Source: Neckera pumila (Eukaryota; Streptophyta; Bryopsida; Hypnales; Neckeraceae). From it: 64,000 bases of DNA. The notes beneath the pieces are model-generated. The model had not been told where the DNA came from, searched no databases, and was given only the letters and a program-made list of their open reading frames with translations. The stretch is from positions 23,552,163 to 23,616,162 of the forward strand of contig OZ018409.1 in assembly GCA_963969595.1 (NCBI GenBank), written 5' to 3'. A program made the position numbers and the translations under genes. Shown here piece by piece: positions 11,867 to 23,887 of the stretch (within the stretch, counting starts at the first letter, position 1; every line of letters begins with the position of its first letter).

Positions 11867-12622
11867 TAAATTAGGAAGTTATTGATTGTATTTTTTTTGG
11901 GCAATCTGAGCAATTTTTTAAAAGAGTATAACTTATGGGATGCCTTTGTGAAAGATATTTTTTTCATTTTCAAACAAAATGTATGAAAAGATCAGATTTG
12001 CTTGCTTCAACAATGACACCATTGTGATTATTGTGTTTCAACACCATCTTAGTGCTATAAAACATTGAAACTTTCCTTCTATCTCTCAATGCTAAGAAAC
12101 ATTAAAACTTTCCTTCTATCTCACACCTACTTCTACATAATGAACTAGTAACTAAGAATTCCTTTACAAATTTTTTTTCCAACATTGTAAACTTAAATCT
12201 ACAACACGGGCCAAATTGTGATTGGAGAACTTGGTAGTACAATTTTTTTTTGTTATAAAGGTTCAAAGTCAATAAATTATAATTGAAGGGTGCCAAATAC
12301 TTTATTCTCTTTACTTTGAATACAAATATCTTACAATCTATGCACTGAAATTCTATTAAATCTCAAACAAACTATCTTATATTGGGCTACTATGAGATTC
12401 TAGAGTTAGATGTCTAGAATTTAAAGTTTGTAAAAGTATTTCACCTTACAATAGAAATGGCAATTTCAAATGTTTCCTAGGTAATTACACTTGAATTTTT
12501 TTAATACACATATGAAAATCAATTTCATAAGAAAGTCTGCAAATTTTTTTGGTGTTGCAAATGCAAGGGGTGCACCCTATCCATTCCATCACAACCTCAA
12601 GAATTCAAAGGTGGTTAATTCT
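11867..12622. other. Spacer between inverted arms
   Basis: About 750 bp without coding capacity. It contains a short imperfect direct repeat (ACATTGAAACTTTCCTTCTA near 12062 and a close copy near 12102). Confidence 0.5.
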
Positions 12623-13140
12623 TTAACCCCTAATGACCCAAAGGGGAGTTTCTTTCAAAATGGGCCAAAACTACCAACAACTTGAACAAAATTTTTGCTC
12701 ATTTTTTCTTGAGATTGGATAAAATATAACCATTGGATCTTGAATACAACTTTCAAATTGAGTACATCCAAAAATTTCATATTCTTTTCCAGCATAGTTT
12801 AGGAAATATTTAATTTCAAAGATTTTCTTCAGTCAATGGAAATACAAGGCAATGCACTTTGAAAGAGCATATCTTTGTGAGAATAATTTGGAATGATGCT
12901 TTTTGTGCTCAATGAGAAATAATATAGTTGAGAATGTACATGTACAATTTCAACTCATGGTCAAGCTTGCAATGCATGCTAGTCATTGAAGTTTGAGTAG
13001 TGTTTGCAAGAAAAAAAGAATGAGACACTTGTCTTTTCCTTGAACTCCTTGGATCAGCCCTATTTGAGGTGGATCTCACTTTTATGAGGTGGGAAAGAAG
13101 TACATTGGTTGGTTGACTTTTTAATCCATGCTTGTAGATA
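12623..13140. repeat. Right arm of large inverted repeat, TTAA-tipped
   Basis: Begins TTAACCCCTAATGACCCA, a tip shared with the intronic element at 45097-45634 and close to the TTAA element family. It is the inverse of 11290-11866 with small differences. No coding capacity. Confidence 0.8.
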
Positions 13141-15212
13141 ATTGACTTTTTTTTTTATTGTAAATATCTAATTAGTTTTTAGTGTATTGGGTTCAATTTG
13201 AGCAGTTTGTATGATTGTTTGCTTACCAATTTGATGTGTTAATTTCCAATTTGGAGTCATTTTGGTGGTGCTATGGTTGCTGTCAAGTCAATTCTAAATC
13301 AGATAGATTTGGGTCAAGTAAGGTGATGACCAAGCTAATCCAAGTCGGAGTCTGGGTCAAATCTGGAGTTAAGGTTGAAGTTTTTAAGTTGGTTTGTTGT
13401 AATGGATGATGAATGAATGAGCTTGTGCTATGTTGGAATTTGGCTTGTGATTCAAGTCAATTTAAAAGGTCAATTCCAAATTAGAAGTTATGTTACAATT
13501 AGGTTATCTTTCTCAACGTGGTAACTACCAATTTTTTCCTATTAGGCTAGATCCTTCTCATTTTTGTCTTCACCCACTGTAGAGCAAATGTCCAGTGAGC
13601 GTCCCAACTGGTTGGGTTGTATATTTGTGTTTTTATATCTTTGTATGTTTCTATTCAGTGTGCGTGTGCATGTCAGAATGATGAGTCTAGTTGTGAGAAC
13701 CATGAGTGTGCCTGCAGTATCACGAGGGTGAACAGGTAAGTTAAGTGTGACTGAATGCGTGTGTCCTAGTTGTGAAGGAGAGTAATTTGGAGATTTGCAG
13801 TTTCATAAGGTGAGCCAAATCAAAGTGTATGAAGTAGAAATCTAATTGCGTGAAAGTGTGTTAGTGTGGATGTCAATTGAGATGTGGTGTCCAAGTTGGG
13901 AAGTTAAATGTGTGTGCAATGGTGCTAGAGAAGAAGGAAATATTTGTACCAAGTTTGGAATAGGAATGGAAGGAGTTATATTATTAAGTTTTAGATTTCA
14001 AGTTGGGAGCCAGAGAAAGGATGATAACACAATATGATTGATGAAGCTAAGCAAGATAGAAATGGAGTATATCAATTAGAATTATGAAAAACATTACATT
14101 TGTAAACAGTGATTTAGTCACCAATTTGGATTAATACAAAATATTTTTAGGCCAAGTTGGCTATGTTGAATATGTATGTAAAAGTGTTAAGCAAAGATGG
14201 AAGTTGGATCTGTAAATTGATGTATGAAAAGCGTCATTATGAGAGTATTTGATTTAAGTATGTGCAAATTAGAGTGATCATATCTGCTCATGTTTATGAT
14301 TTATAGTACTAGTTGACTGCTGTGAGTGTTTTCCAACTTGGAGTTAGTAAAGCTTGATTTTTGTCTTTTTCGGCAACTCTTAGTTGGATTAATTTGAGAA
14401 TGAATATTTTGCATCCTTCCAAGTGTTTGTTTGAGTGTTAATTGATGAGAGAATAGTGCCTAATTGGAAAATGGATAAGAAAGAAAGTCAGAAGAAGAAT
14501 TCCAAATTAGGAGGCAAAAGATGTCAATATTGTAGCTGTCAAGATATGAAGCTAAGATGTGGAACAAGAAATGAAGGGATCAAGTTGGTATAAGGAGATT
14601 TTCTTGTTCCCATGGAAAGAGACAAGGATCTGTGCAAGGTGATCAAGTCCTTGTTGGAAGTTTCAAGAGACCCACAAGTGGCACCTACATTGAGCCGATT
14701 TGGAGATAGAAGATAAAGGACTCAAGTGCAAAAGAAGTTAAAGGTAAACCAACTCGGGAGATCACTTACCCTTGTGGCTATTAAGAGAGGAGTGAAAATT
14801 AATTAGTTATTAGTGACAAATAATTTAAGATTTAATGTTATACAAGTTAGAAGTATGTTTCTTTCTTGGTGTTTTATTATTTAGTTGGTCATTGCTGGTT
14901 GTTATAGAAGCATACCTATTCAAATAACCTCCTTTAGAACAAACTTATAATATTAGCTTAGTTTATCTAAATAGGACCTAAGCTTATCTATAATGCCCAA
15001 ACCAAACACAAAACACCAAGCTATAAACTACACTGCACCACTTACCTTTGAAAATTCCACAAGGCAGAGCTTAACTTGGAATTTGATGAAACCACTGTCA
15101 TTGGATTTGTATTGCAGTATATTTTTTATAAATAAATTTCATTTTTCAAAAACTCCAAATCTAAAACGATCAGCTCAAGACACAAGCACAACGACCATAA
15201 AATGATGGCTTC
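13141..15212. other. Unassigned GT-rich stretch
   Basis: The plus strand is unusually rich in GTGTG and AAGTTGGA-type words compared with its neighbours. Only short frames (13215-13409, 13846-14037, 14993-15205) occur and none resembles a known protein. It could be a decayed LTR or noncoding repeat; no primer-binding site or paired LTR was found by eye. Confidence 0.4.
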
Positions 15213-15268
15213 AATGGAGTTTGAGAATTATTTTCTCACTTAGGTCAGGCCATTTCTCAAACTCCATT
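15213..15268. repeat. Perfect 15-bp stem hairpin
   Basis: AATGGAGTTTGAGAA at 15213-15227 is the exact inverse of 15254-15268, with GGCTTCA/TGAAGCC echoed just outside (15208-15214 and beyond 15280), so the pairing extends imperfectly. Confidence 0.7.
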
Positions 15269-15721
15269 ATATTAAAGTGATGAAGCCCAATTTCAATCGA
15301 TCCAAGGAAGCTAAGTAATGTGGAAGGAGTGCTTTTGGAGGAGTCGGATATGTCATGGATATGTCATTGATGTCTAATTGAGGGCCACATCAAGGAATAA
15401 ATGTAAGCATTACAAAATCCAAAAAATCCAATGCACTTCCTCGGAGGTGTCAAACAACATGAAACTTTCATTAGCATTTGCTAATTTCCTATCCACTAAC
15501 TCTGTTCCTTATACACTGACATATTCTGACGCGTGGCTTATTAGCTAAAGTGGCGTGTGAAATGATGTGGAATATACCACATCATTTTGTCAGAGGCAAG
15601 GTAGCTTCTCTCACTGCTCTTGATTGTTATGTGAACCATTTCAATTTTTGATTACTGGTACATATCCATCCTTTAAATAGTCTCAAATTATGTCTTAGCC
15701 ACTTTATAACCAAAGCCTTTC

Positions 15722-15830
15722 CACTACAAGAAAATGGGGTGTTTTAAGTGAGTTTTTAAGTATAGTCCAAGACATAAGGTTTTAAGTAGTGACCTTAAAA
15801 TCACTTAAAATATCCCACTAAAAAGGTGTC
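15722..15830 (+). mobile_element. CACTA-type terminus, partner end not found
   Basis: Starts CACTACAAGAAAATGGGG, the terminal sequence type of CACTA elements and of the two small MITEs at 18138 and 58684. The segment GGGTGTTTTAAGTGA at the start is echoed in inverse near 15810-15830 (TCACTTAAAATATCCCA). No CTTGTAGTG-type right end was located, so it may be truncated. Confidence 0.45.
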
Positions 15831-16869
15831 AACTTGTAACCAACATCATGTGTATAATTAAGTAGAATTTGAGTGGAACTTAAGAACAAATCATTTAATT
15901 TAAGAACAAATCATTTAATTTTAAAATAACTTACATCAACTTATATAAGAACTCAATATATAGTATAATTAGTAGACTGAAAGAACATACAAGTTAGAGA
16001 CAAAAGATTGTTCAAAAAATTATTGACAAGTGACAAATGATAACAAAATTCAATATATTGAGAAGATCATGATACAAAATCACGTGATGAGTCACATTTG
16101 CCTTCAAGGTTTCACTTTGTGTAGGGAATTGTACATCATGTGCGGCCATGGTTTTTATTTTTGTGGGTATGTTAATGACCATGAACAATTAAATGGTCTC
16201 CATTATTATTGAATTTCCTAATTCATGATATTTTATACTCCCTATAATTACTTAGAATTCTAAAAGAAGGCCAATTTTGAGCATCCTTGCTTTGTTTTAA
16301 TAAAAAGAAAAGTGAAAAAGGGAAGCACAAAGATTAAAAACAAAAACACAACATTCACATAATACACTATATAATTTGGAGCACTCAATATACATTGTCG
16401 CCTTCTTTCTACTGTAAAGCATACAACACATGAGAATTCTCAAATTGTAAATCAAAATAAGCAAAGAAAGGCCACAAAATTGAACAAAGACAAAAACCAT
16501 ATGCATGAATTAGAAATTAGAAATTGATAGCATTCACATTCAAAAGAATGTGAACAACAAAAGAGGCATTACAATCCCATCAACATGGTCATCCAACTAT
16601 CCAACAGCATGCAAGAAAGTCAGAAATGCGCACATCCAAAAAAAACTAGAAAAGGCAAAATTGAAGCAAAAATGTTCAAGTACATACGGTGCACCAACAA
16701 TAATATCATTGAAGAATTGAAGCCTAAAATGTGTTCATAATAACAACTCTACCGCTTCAACTTCATACAGAGTAAGAAAATCATTTCACAATTGCAATAG
16801 CGTTTCCGCTTCTTACAGAGCAATTCTTGTGCATTCACTCTTTATATCTTGTCAGCACCTTCTTTTGCA
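15831..16869. other. Unassigned spacer
   Basis: No recognisable gene. A short hairpin TTCACATTC...GAATGTGAA lies at about 16533-16554. Confidence 0.5.
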
Positions 16870-17092
16870 TCGATCATCAAAGATGGTTGGTTGTGGTGAC
16901 TCTCTTGCGTTTGCATTGTGCATTGCCACTTCCTCTCATCCTATCTCTAGCATTTGCAGCAACTATGGCAAACTTACAAACACTCATTGATCGAGAAATA
17001 GAAGACAACTCAGACGACGAGTTTTTTTCGCTATTATAATTATATAGATTAGATATAAAAAAAACAGCGATGAAAACCATAAGCAGGTAAGA
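16870..17092 (+). pseudogene. Possible N-terminal exon of the PIF-type transposase relic
   Basis: An open frame from about 16827 ends at 17039 with an acidic segment MANLQTLIDREIEDNSDDEF, reminiscent of the acidic N-termini of plant PIF transposases. A good donor-like site, AGCAG/GTAAGA, lies at about 17082-17092. The link to the relic starting at 17943 is only positional. Confidence 0.3.
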
Positions 17093-17942
17093 ATTGCAGC
17101 ACTCTTGATTGTATGAATTGCTCCGTAGTTGCATAACTTGTTCAAATTCCATGTTCTTGTTATAGATATTCTTCTTAGCCCTTGTAAGCTAGTTGCTCCT
17201 TTCAATCTTTAATCATATTGTACCTTTAGTCTGCAGACAATAAATTAATCAAACTCTAATAATATGTAAATATCATATGTTCACTAGTCATATTTGACAG
17301 GTGGTTGGAGTTTATTTTAGAGACACATGTGAAGCTATACTACTGTTATTTATAAATTTTTAAAAATTCAACATTTTTAAAATTTTTGATTAGATTGTAT
17401 TGACCAAACTTTTAGGCAACATTTACATGTCATAGTAATTTCCTCAACATTGAATATTTAATTTTCAAATTTTAGAATATTTTGAACATCTTTATTTAGC
17501 CTATTCATTTATATCAAATTTGAAAATAGCATAAAAATATTAGTTTTCTCATTACCAATTGCAAAGAATGACAATGTAAGGTGAATCATATATTATTTAC
17601 AATTTGCAAATAATTACAAAGTGTAGAAGGTTGCACGGGAATCATAGTGAAATCAACAGCAATATTGATGGAATCAATAAATAGTCTAAAAGAATGTTCA
17701 TTTGCAATGGAGAATGTTGAAGCTGTATTTTTGGATCTGAGTAGCTAAAAGTTGTGAATACAACATCAACCACGTGGCATGCAAAACTCATTTCTTCATT
17801 TTGAATGCACTATTCGTGATCAATTCCCTTGTTCCAATTGGTTCAATGATCATCACAATATCACATAATCTGTTGAGCTTGAAAACAAAAAACAACTTGT
17901 CATGTGTAGAGGAAGAAGCTCAAAGGTTTACAGCCTAAGCAA

Positions 17943-19228
17943 GTTGCAAATTTACAAAGAGATAGAGCAGAGGGACATGATCACATGTTTAATGATTATT
18001 TCTCCAAGAATCATGAATTTGGAGAGTCTTTATTCAGACAACGATACAAAATATCTAAAGTTTTTTTTTTTTCAAATCATGGATGCTGTTGTAGCTTACT
18101 ATTCATACTTTGTCCAAAAATGTGATGCACTTGGTATCACTACAAGAAAATGCTGTCATTTTTAGTCAATTCTGACGGGTTTTTTTGTCAATTTCCTGTC
18201 AATTTGGACATTTTTCTATCAATTCAAACACTATTTGTCAATTTTGACGTGTCCAATTTGGACAATGTATTCTTGTAATGTATCCTAGGTTTATGTACCA
18301 TTCAAAAACTCACAAATGCCTTGCGCATGGTTGGCTTATGGAGTTGCGGCCAATGGAACAAACAAGTTTTGCCAGATCTGAAAGAACATGGCCATAGAAT
18401 TAATGAAATGATTTGTTTATTGCATGCTCTCTTGCTTTCAAGAAGAATAATTGAGATTGCCAATCTGTGAAGATTACTATAAGCAATTGTAAATTAACAA
18501 GGCTAGAGATTTTCAGAGATGTAAAAATGTTAGTATCTTTGGATTGTATATAGTAGAATAGGAAAAATTGCCTGGTGGCACGGCAAGGCCGCGAAGGCCA
18601 TTTCAAGACAAGAATAAAAATCAAAGCATCATTCTTGAAGTTGTGGTTGATCATTCCTTATAAGTTTGGTAAACATTTTTTTGATTGTTGGGGGACGACA
18701 ATGACATTTACATGCTTAATCCCTCTTTTTTGATTCATGATCTTCTTTTGGTGCTTGTAATGACATGATCTTCTCAATAAATGGCATATCTAACCTTAGT
18801 ACTATCTGTTGGCAAACGAGATGTATCCATAGTGGGTTTGCTTTGTTCAAACAATTTATGAACCTCAAGATAAGAAACGCAACCATTTTGCAATGATGCA
18901 AGAAAGAGCAAAGGAAGATTTTGAGAAGGCTTTTGGTGTCTTACAATTCAGATTTGCAATCATTACAAATCCGGTGAGACAATGGAACATGCAAAATATT
19001 TAGGACATTATATATGCATGCATTGTGCTTCACAATATGATCATTGCAGATGAACAACATGACTATTCAAGCTACAATGATATTATACATTAGTATATGC
19101 ATAGGGGGCTTAGTTTTGAGGAATGCGTTCAAAGGTCAGAAGAGATAGAGAGTACTCATATGCATTACAAATTACAAGCTGATCTAATTGATCATCTCTT
19201 GAACATTAAAGGCATTAGTATGTATTGA
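17943..19228 (+). pseudogene. PIF/Harbinger transposase relic (Plant_tran type)
   Basis: DDE transposase fragments in family order. The frame near 17955-18060 reads AEGHDHMFNDYFSKN and LFRQRYKISK; it continues at 18078-18134 with YFVQKCDALG. After a MITE (18138-18280) it resumes with TNALRM. Near 18525-18545 LVSLDCI corresponds to the first catalytic Asp block (GSIDCM in intact relatives). Near 18795-18830 YLLANEMYP replaces the usual LADGIYP, so the second catalytic Asp is Asn. At about 18900-19228 a long stretch contains DFEKAFGVLQ with the third acidic residue, ACIVLHNMIIADEQ and LQADLIDHLL, ending at a stop at 19226-19228. Several stops and frame changes show it is inactive. Confidence 0.85.
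18138..18280. mobile_element. CACTA-type MITE inserted in the transposase relic
   Basis: 143 bp, ends CACTACAAGAAAAT ... ATTCTTGTAATG, flanked by TAT on both sides (18135-18137 and 18281-18283), the 3-bp duplication expected of CACTA elements. The interior repeats the word GTCAATTTGGACA, shared with the element at 58684-58855. Removing the element and one TAT restores the transposase reading LGILGLCTIQK in the position expected for the family. Confidence 0.85.
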
Positions 19229-19416
19229 AATGGAAGTGTATTATACCCAAGAGTTTATCATTTTTTATTGCTATGCCAATTAATATAATAAATGCAACAT
19301 AGCCTTTAGGGTATGGCACTCTTTCAAATAAATAATTTGTATTTTTAATACAATTTATATAATATGTGGGCTTCTCTTTTTATATTTCTTTTTGTGCTAC
19401 CTTCACAACTAATTAT

Positions 19417-19494
19417 TACATGTGGTTGTTCAAGACTTCAAGTGCATGAAGTGGTTGAACCACATGTACCTGAAGTCTTGAACAACCACATGTA
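19417..19494. repeat. Perfect 24-bp stem hairpin with palindromic loop
   Basis: 19417-19440 (TACATGTGGTTGTTCAAGAC and four more bases) is the exact inverse of 19471-19494. The 30-nt loop itself contains GTGGTTGAACCAC, a 13-nt palindrome about a central G. It could extrude as a cruciform or be transcribed as a hairpin; no evidence of either. Confidence 0.85.
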
Positions 19495-22428
19495 CATGAG
19501 GTCTTGGGCAAATGTTGTATTCATTTACAATACATGCTTGCAGTATATAGTAGTGACCATAAGACCAAGTGAGCATTTCCAATGTGCATGAGCCTCATAT
19601 GAATATATGAATTTTTTTCAAAAATCGTATTCTTTAAATCTATATAGAATCATGTAATGTCAAGATTCCTCTTGTGTATAAATATGAGGCCATGTGCTAT
19701 CTCATATAAACATATCTACGTATTGAAGTTCATAAAATGTTATAATAACATTAGTGCCGTATACAATTTGTAGATCTAATATATATGCAACGACATGTAA
19801 ATACTTTAAAATTTATGTATGCTCTACGAAAATTTGGTGGGCACATTGAATCTGCAATTGATGAAATATAGAATTGTAAGTCAAACTTGGGCAAGTGCTT
19901 TGTGGTTTACAAGATTGAACTCAGAATCAAACCTTGCTTGCTAACTCCTTCAAATTCTATGTGATGGGTTGGCTTCTAAAAAGTGGGCCCGTGTGAGCTT
20001 CTAATATATCAATGAGACTCATTACTTTCTTTGTTTCATTTTTTTACAAGTTTAAGTTAAGTCTTATATAACAAAAGTCCCAAAAGAGCATTAAAATTAA
20101 AATGCATATATTAATATCAATATAAGATTAGGTCCAAAATTGATTGGAATACCTAAAAAGAATCCAAAATTCCGCATATATATATAGGTTAAAGATCCAA
20201 AAGTAGTGAAAATTAAGAATGCTTTGTGAATATTGCTTGAAATGTCTAAACGTACCTTGCATATGAAAAATCTTGGCGAAAATGGTTTGAAGGAACCCAG
20301 GAAGGTCCCTAAGTCATTTTTCACTTTTCCAGAGATAGATTTCAATTTTAAAAAAATTATAAAAATCCCAATTATTAGCCTTTATGTTTCACAAACTCAA
20401 AAAGTGATCAAAGAATAGCATCTATTACAAGTAAGAGGTATTTTAGAGTTGTAGTCATGTCAGAAATCTAATTTGAAAATCCATTTTTCAAGATTTTTTT
20501 GTATAAAGATTCCTTTGTTATTGATAATTTAAGGAAATGGCGGGATTCTAATCTCCTTCTTCAAATGTGTAGAGTAAAAATATAAGCTTGCATATCTTTT
20601 AGGGGATTTTGTGAGAAGTTCCATAAAACAGTTCAAAATCTTTTGACTTTCAGAAGATCCTTTTCTAGACGGGTCAATTATTTAAACTAATAATGGGGAA
20701 TTCCTAAAAATTATCCTCGTTATGATAAGATGTCATGAAAAATTAATACTACTTCTTTTAATCTAATAATGCACCTTGACAAATTTCAAGGCAGTCTGAC
20801 ATGATTACATGAAGAATTATCCAAACTTACATTGCATTGTAAATACGTACGATATGTAAAAATATGTATTTATGTTATTTTTGAAAGGATTTGATTTATA
20901 AATACATGGTGAGAAAGATGACATCACTTGAAGTGACACCAAGGTAGTCAATGCCTTCTCATTGACATGACAAACAAACTATAAAGAGGATGGAACCACC
21001 TAAGAGCTTTATCAATTTGATGTATTTTTTCTTTTCTTTTTTCACTTTAGATTTTAGTGTGTCAAACAAGAGGGTTTTGTTAAGTCTAAAGATGAAGAGC
21101 CTCAACTAGAGTTTGAATTTGAGTTTTCTTTGTCATCACTACCGGATCAACTTCTTTTGCCGTTAGACCTTGCACAGTTGCATGAGCGTTCACAAAAAGA
21201 AGTTGGGCCTTTACAACCACCAAAACAACCTCACATGAAGTAATTAATGATGATATAAAAACCTTCAATATGACGCTCGGACATTGGTGATCTTATTGAA
21301 GGTTGAATGTATTGACAATTGAGAAGTGACATTTAAAGAATCTTTTGAGGTTTAAACAACAATCAATATTATTATATGGTTAGGCCTATTAAAAGGAGTT
21401 GTGGCCACCAATGCCAGTTAGAAGGGTCAATTAATCCTTTAACTAAGGCGGATTGTGCAAATTACGTTGCATCCACTACCAAACGTATTCTCAAATTTTT
21501 ACAAATAGAGTGATGTTTACCTAAGTTTTTTGTTTTTTTACCTCTATTAGACATATGTTTGATCCTAAGACTTTTGTTTTTGTATTTAAAAATATTTTTA
21601 AACTTCATTATGTATGTATGAAGATGGAAAAACGAAGGATAGAAATAGTTTATCATTTTGTAGACTATATAAAGTATATATGTATCCATATTTGTATATG
21701 TCATACATAGATATTCTATAAGTCATGCATAAATCCAAAAATCTTTGCAAAATCTCTTGAAATTGTAGTCAACATTTAAATGTATATCATGGCTTCTCTG
21801 AAATCAAGAGTGTCTTAATTTTTTCAAAATGCTAAAAAAATATAATACAATCTTTCTAAAATTCAAAGTCAAAAAAGATAATGCTTGTTTGTTATAGCTT
21901 GTTAAAGACTATATTCTCAAATTTGATGGCAATTGTATATCTCTCTACTTCAGTGTATGTTAATAATTTACATTATCAAAAAAATTAAATCAAAAAAATT
22001 AAAAAGTTGTTTTCAACGCTCCATCAAAGTTGGAACTATTTGTAAATTTTAGATTTTGCATACTATTGTATACCCTTTGTACTTCTACACTTATAACTCT
22101 TTCAAATCAACTACAAATTAAGAGTGTTTTATGTTAATAGAAAGTTAATAACTTTATATACAATTCAAAATTCAAAACCATATACATTCTAACCAAACCT
22201 CTATAAGCACTCAAATAGTGACCAATGAGTGCACCCTCCGTTGGGTGCAGTACTGACCAGTGAGTACATCCATAAAAAAAATTTGAGGTCAAATTTCAAT
22301 CAATAAGATTTCAATCTCTCAAAGTTAGTGCATTGATTAATAAAAGAAAATACATCAAAAATTTCAAAATAAAAATGCAAGAAAAGGAGAACTAAAATAA
22401 ATTTGGCACCTCTTGGATTGGCTTGAAG
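19495..22428. other. Unassigned spacer
   Basis: AT-rich. A plus-strand frame at about 21062-21243 (FEFEFSLSSLPDQLLLPL, then PLQPPKQPHMK) is protein-like in composition, but I recognise no family and see no start. The rest holds nothing identifiable. Confidence 0.4.
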
Positions 22429-22835
22429 TTGATTTTTGAAAATGTCTTTTAAAGACAATGATTTGTACCCATTGCCATGATCATCACTAACTTTCCAGCT
22501 AGAAAGTAAATATCACTATAAGAAACCCGCGTTTTAGGTGACATTAGCGTAACCTAAACAGACGCAAAATATTGGACATTATTATTGACATAAAAACACA
22601 AGTTGTTTTATTTTGCATCCACAAAAATGCATCTGCTTAGGTTACGCTAATGTCACCTAAAATGCGGGTTTCTTATAGTGTATCTCGTGACTAATCTTTA
22701 TTTAGGAATAAATTTGAAGATTGCATAATTTAGGCAAATATTTAAAAATAAATTCATTAAATGTGAGAATGTTATAAAATGAGCAATGGGTGCAAATCAT
22801 TGTCTTTAAAAGACATTCTCAAAAATCAGTTTCAA
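22429..22835. repeat. Inverted repeat enclosing a CACTA-type MITE
   Basis: 22429-22482 (AATGTCTTTTAAAGACAATG in its middle) is inverted at 22782-22835 with few differences. The word GACATTCTCAAAAATCA from the right arm recurs at about 28201, so the arm belongs to a dispersed repeat. Confidence 0.75.
22514..22680. mobile_element. CACTA-type MITE with 52-bp inverted ends
   Basis: 167 bp. Ends CACTATAAGAAACCCGC ... GCGGGTTTCTTATAGTG; about 49 of 52 end bases match in inverse. Flanked by TAT at 22511-22513 and 22681-22683. The high arm identity suggests a relatively recent insertion or hairpin-based homogenisation. Confidence 0.9.
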
Positions 22836-23064
22836 TTTTTTATTTTAAGAAAAAGTGATTTTTGAAGAAAGTTTTTTAGCTACCCGGGCTGCCCGGTGAG
22901 CAATGAAAACTACATATTATACAATAAATTTTGACCTACTCTCACTTTTCACCCTACCAAACTGTTAAATTCCCTTAGTGTTGTATCATCTAAATTTAAT
23001 CTTCTTCTTTGACTTGTCAAAAAAATTAAAAATATATAATTTTACTTCAAATTCTAGTTGAGGA
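22836..23064. other. Unassigned spacer
   Basis: Nothing recognised apart from CCCGGGCTGCCCGG-like GC words near 22884. Confidence 0.5.
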
Positions 23065-23887
23065 TAAAGGTATGTTCACACTTGGCTTTAGGGCTATGTG
23101 CTTTGGGCGGTTTTAGGGGTACAAGTCTTTGCATGTTCACACCTACGATGCTCACTAAACGCCGAACCTACGTATACGCCCATCTGGCAGACAGTAAGAG
23201 CGCTGGTTTAAGGGAAGTTGGCGTTCACTGTTCCGGTTGTTCCGGTGTTTGTGGCGGTTTCTACGTAAGACTAAAATTGAACGCACACAAAGATTTCAGA
23301 GATTTTGCAACACTTTTAATTAATGGCAACTCTGATGGGCGATTACCCAAAGAGCGCTGCCTTGATTTTGCGATGTATTAGTTGAAAAGCCCAAACTTTG
23401 GGACTGACAGAGAGCTAAAATTGGACGCTCTAAACTTCATGACGGCGGCAAGTTGCATGGGACTGTCAAGGTATAAAGTGAATGCCATGCCTACGTACAA
23501 CATCGCTCTTGCAACAACTCATAGGAACTCACAACAACTCACAGTCGTTGATGAGGTTCGTGTCCACTATCTTCTTCAGTCGTAATCTATAGTATTTCTA
23601 CTCTATTCCTCGCAGTATTGTTCTTCTCAATGTGCTAACATAATGTGGTTCTAGTTCAAGTGCAGGAAATAGAAAACTTATTGAATGCGACAACTTACAG
23701 CGCGGCAGCTACAGGTCGTCCCGCCCCATCTCAAGATATTTTTCTTGTCTATTAATCTTCTGTGAACTTTCTCCATTTCTACACGCAGACCTGCATACCC
23801 AACACACACCCTCCGATGCTGCAATGAATTCCAGCTTAAAAAAAGAAAAACAAGTTCTCATGAGTTTGTGCATGTTTAGGTACCGTC

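Noticed and set aside
23058..23381. 107-codon plus-strand frame at the left end of the Harbinger element
   Set aside because: It begins outside the element, runs through its terminal repeat and has no recognisable domain.
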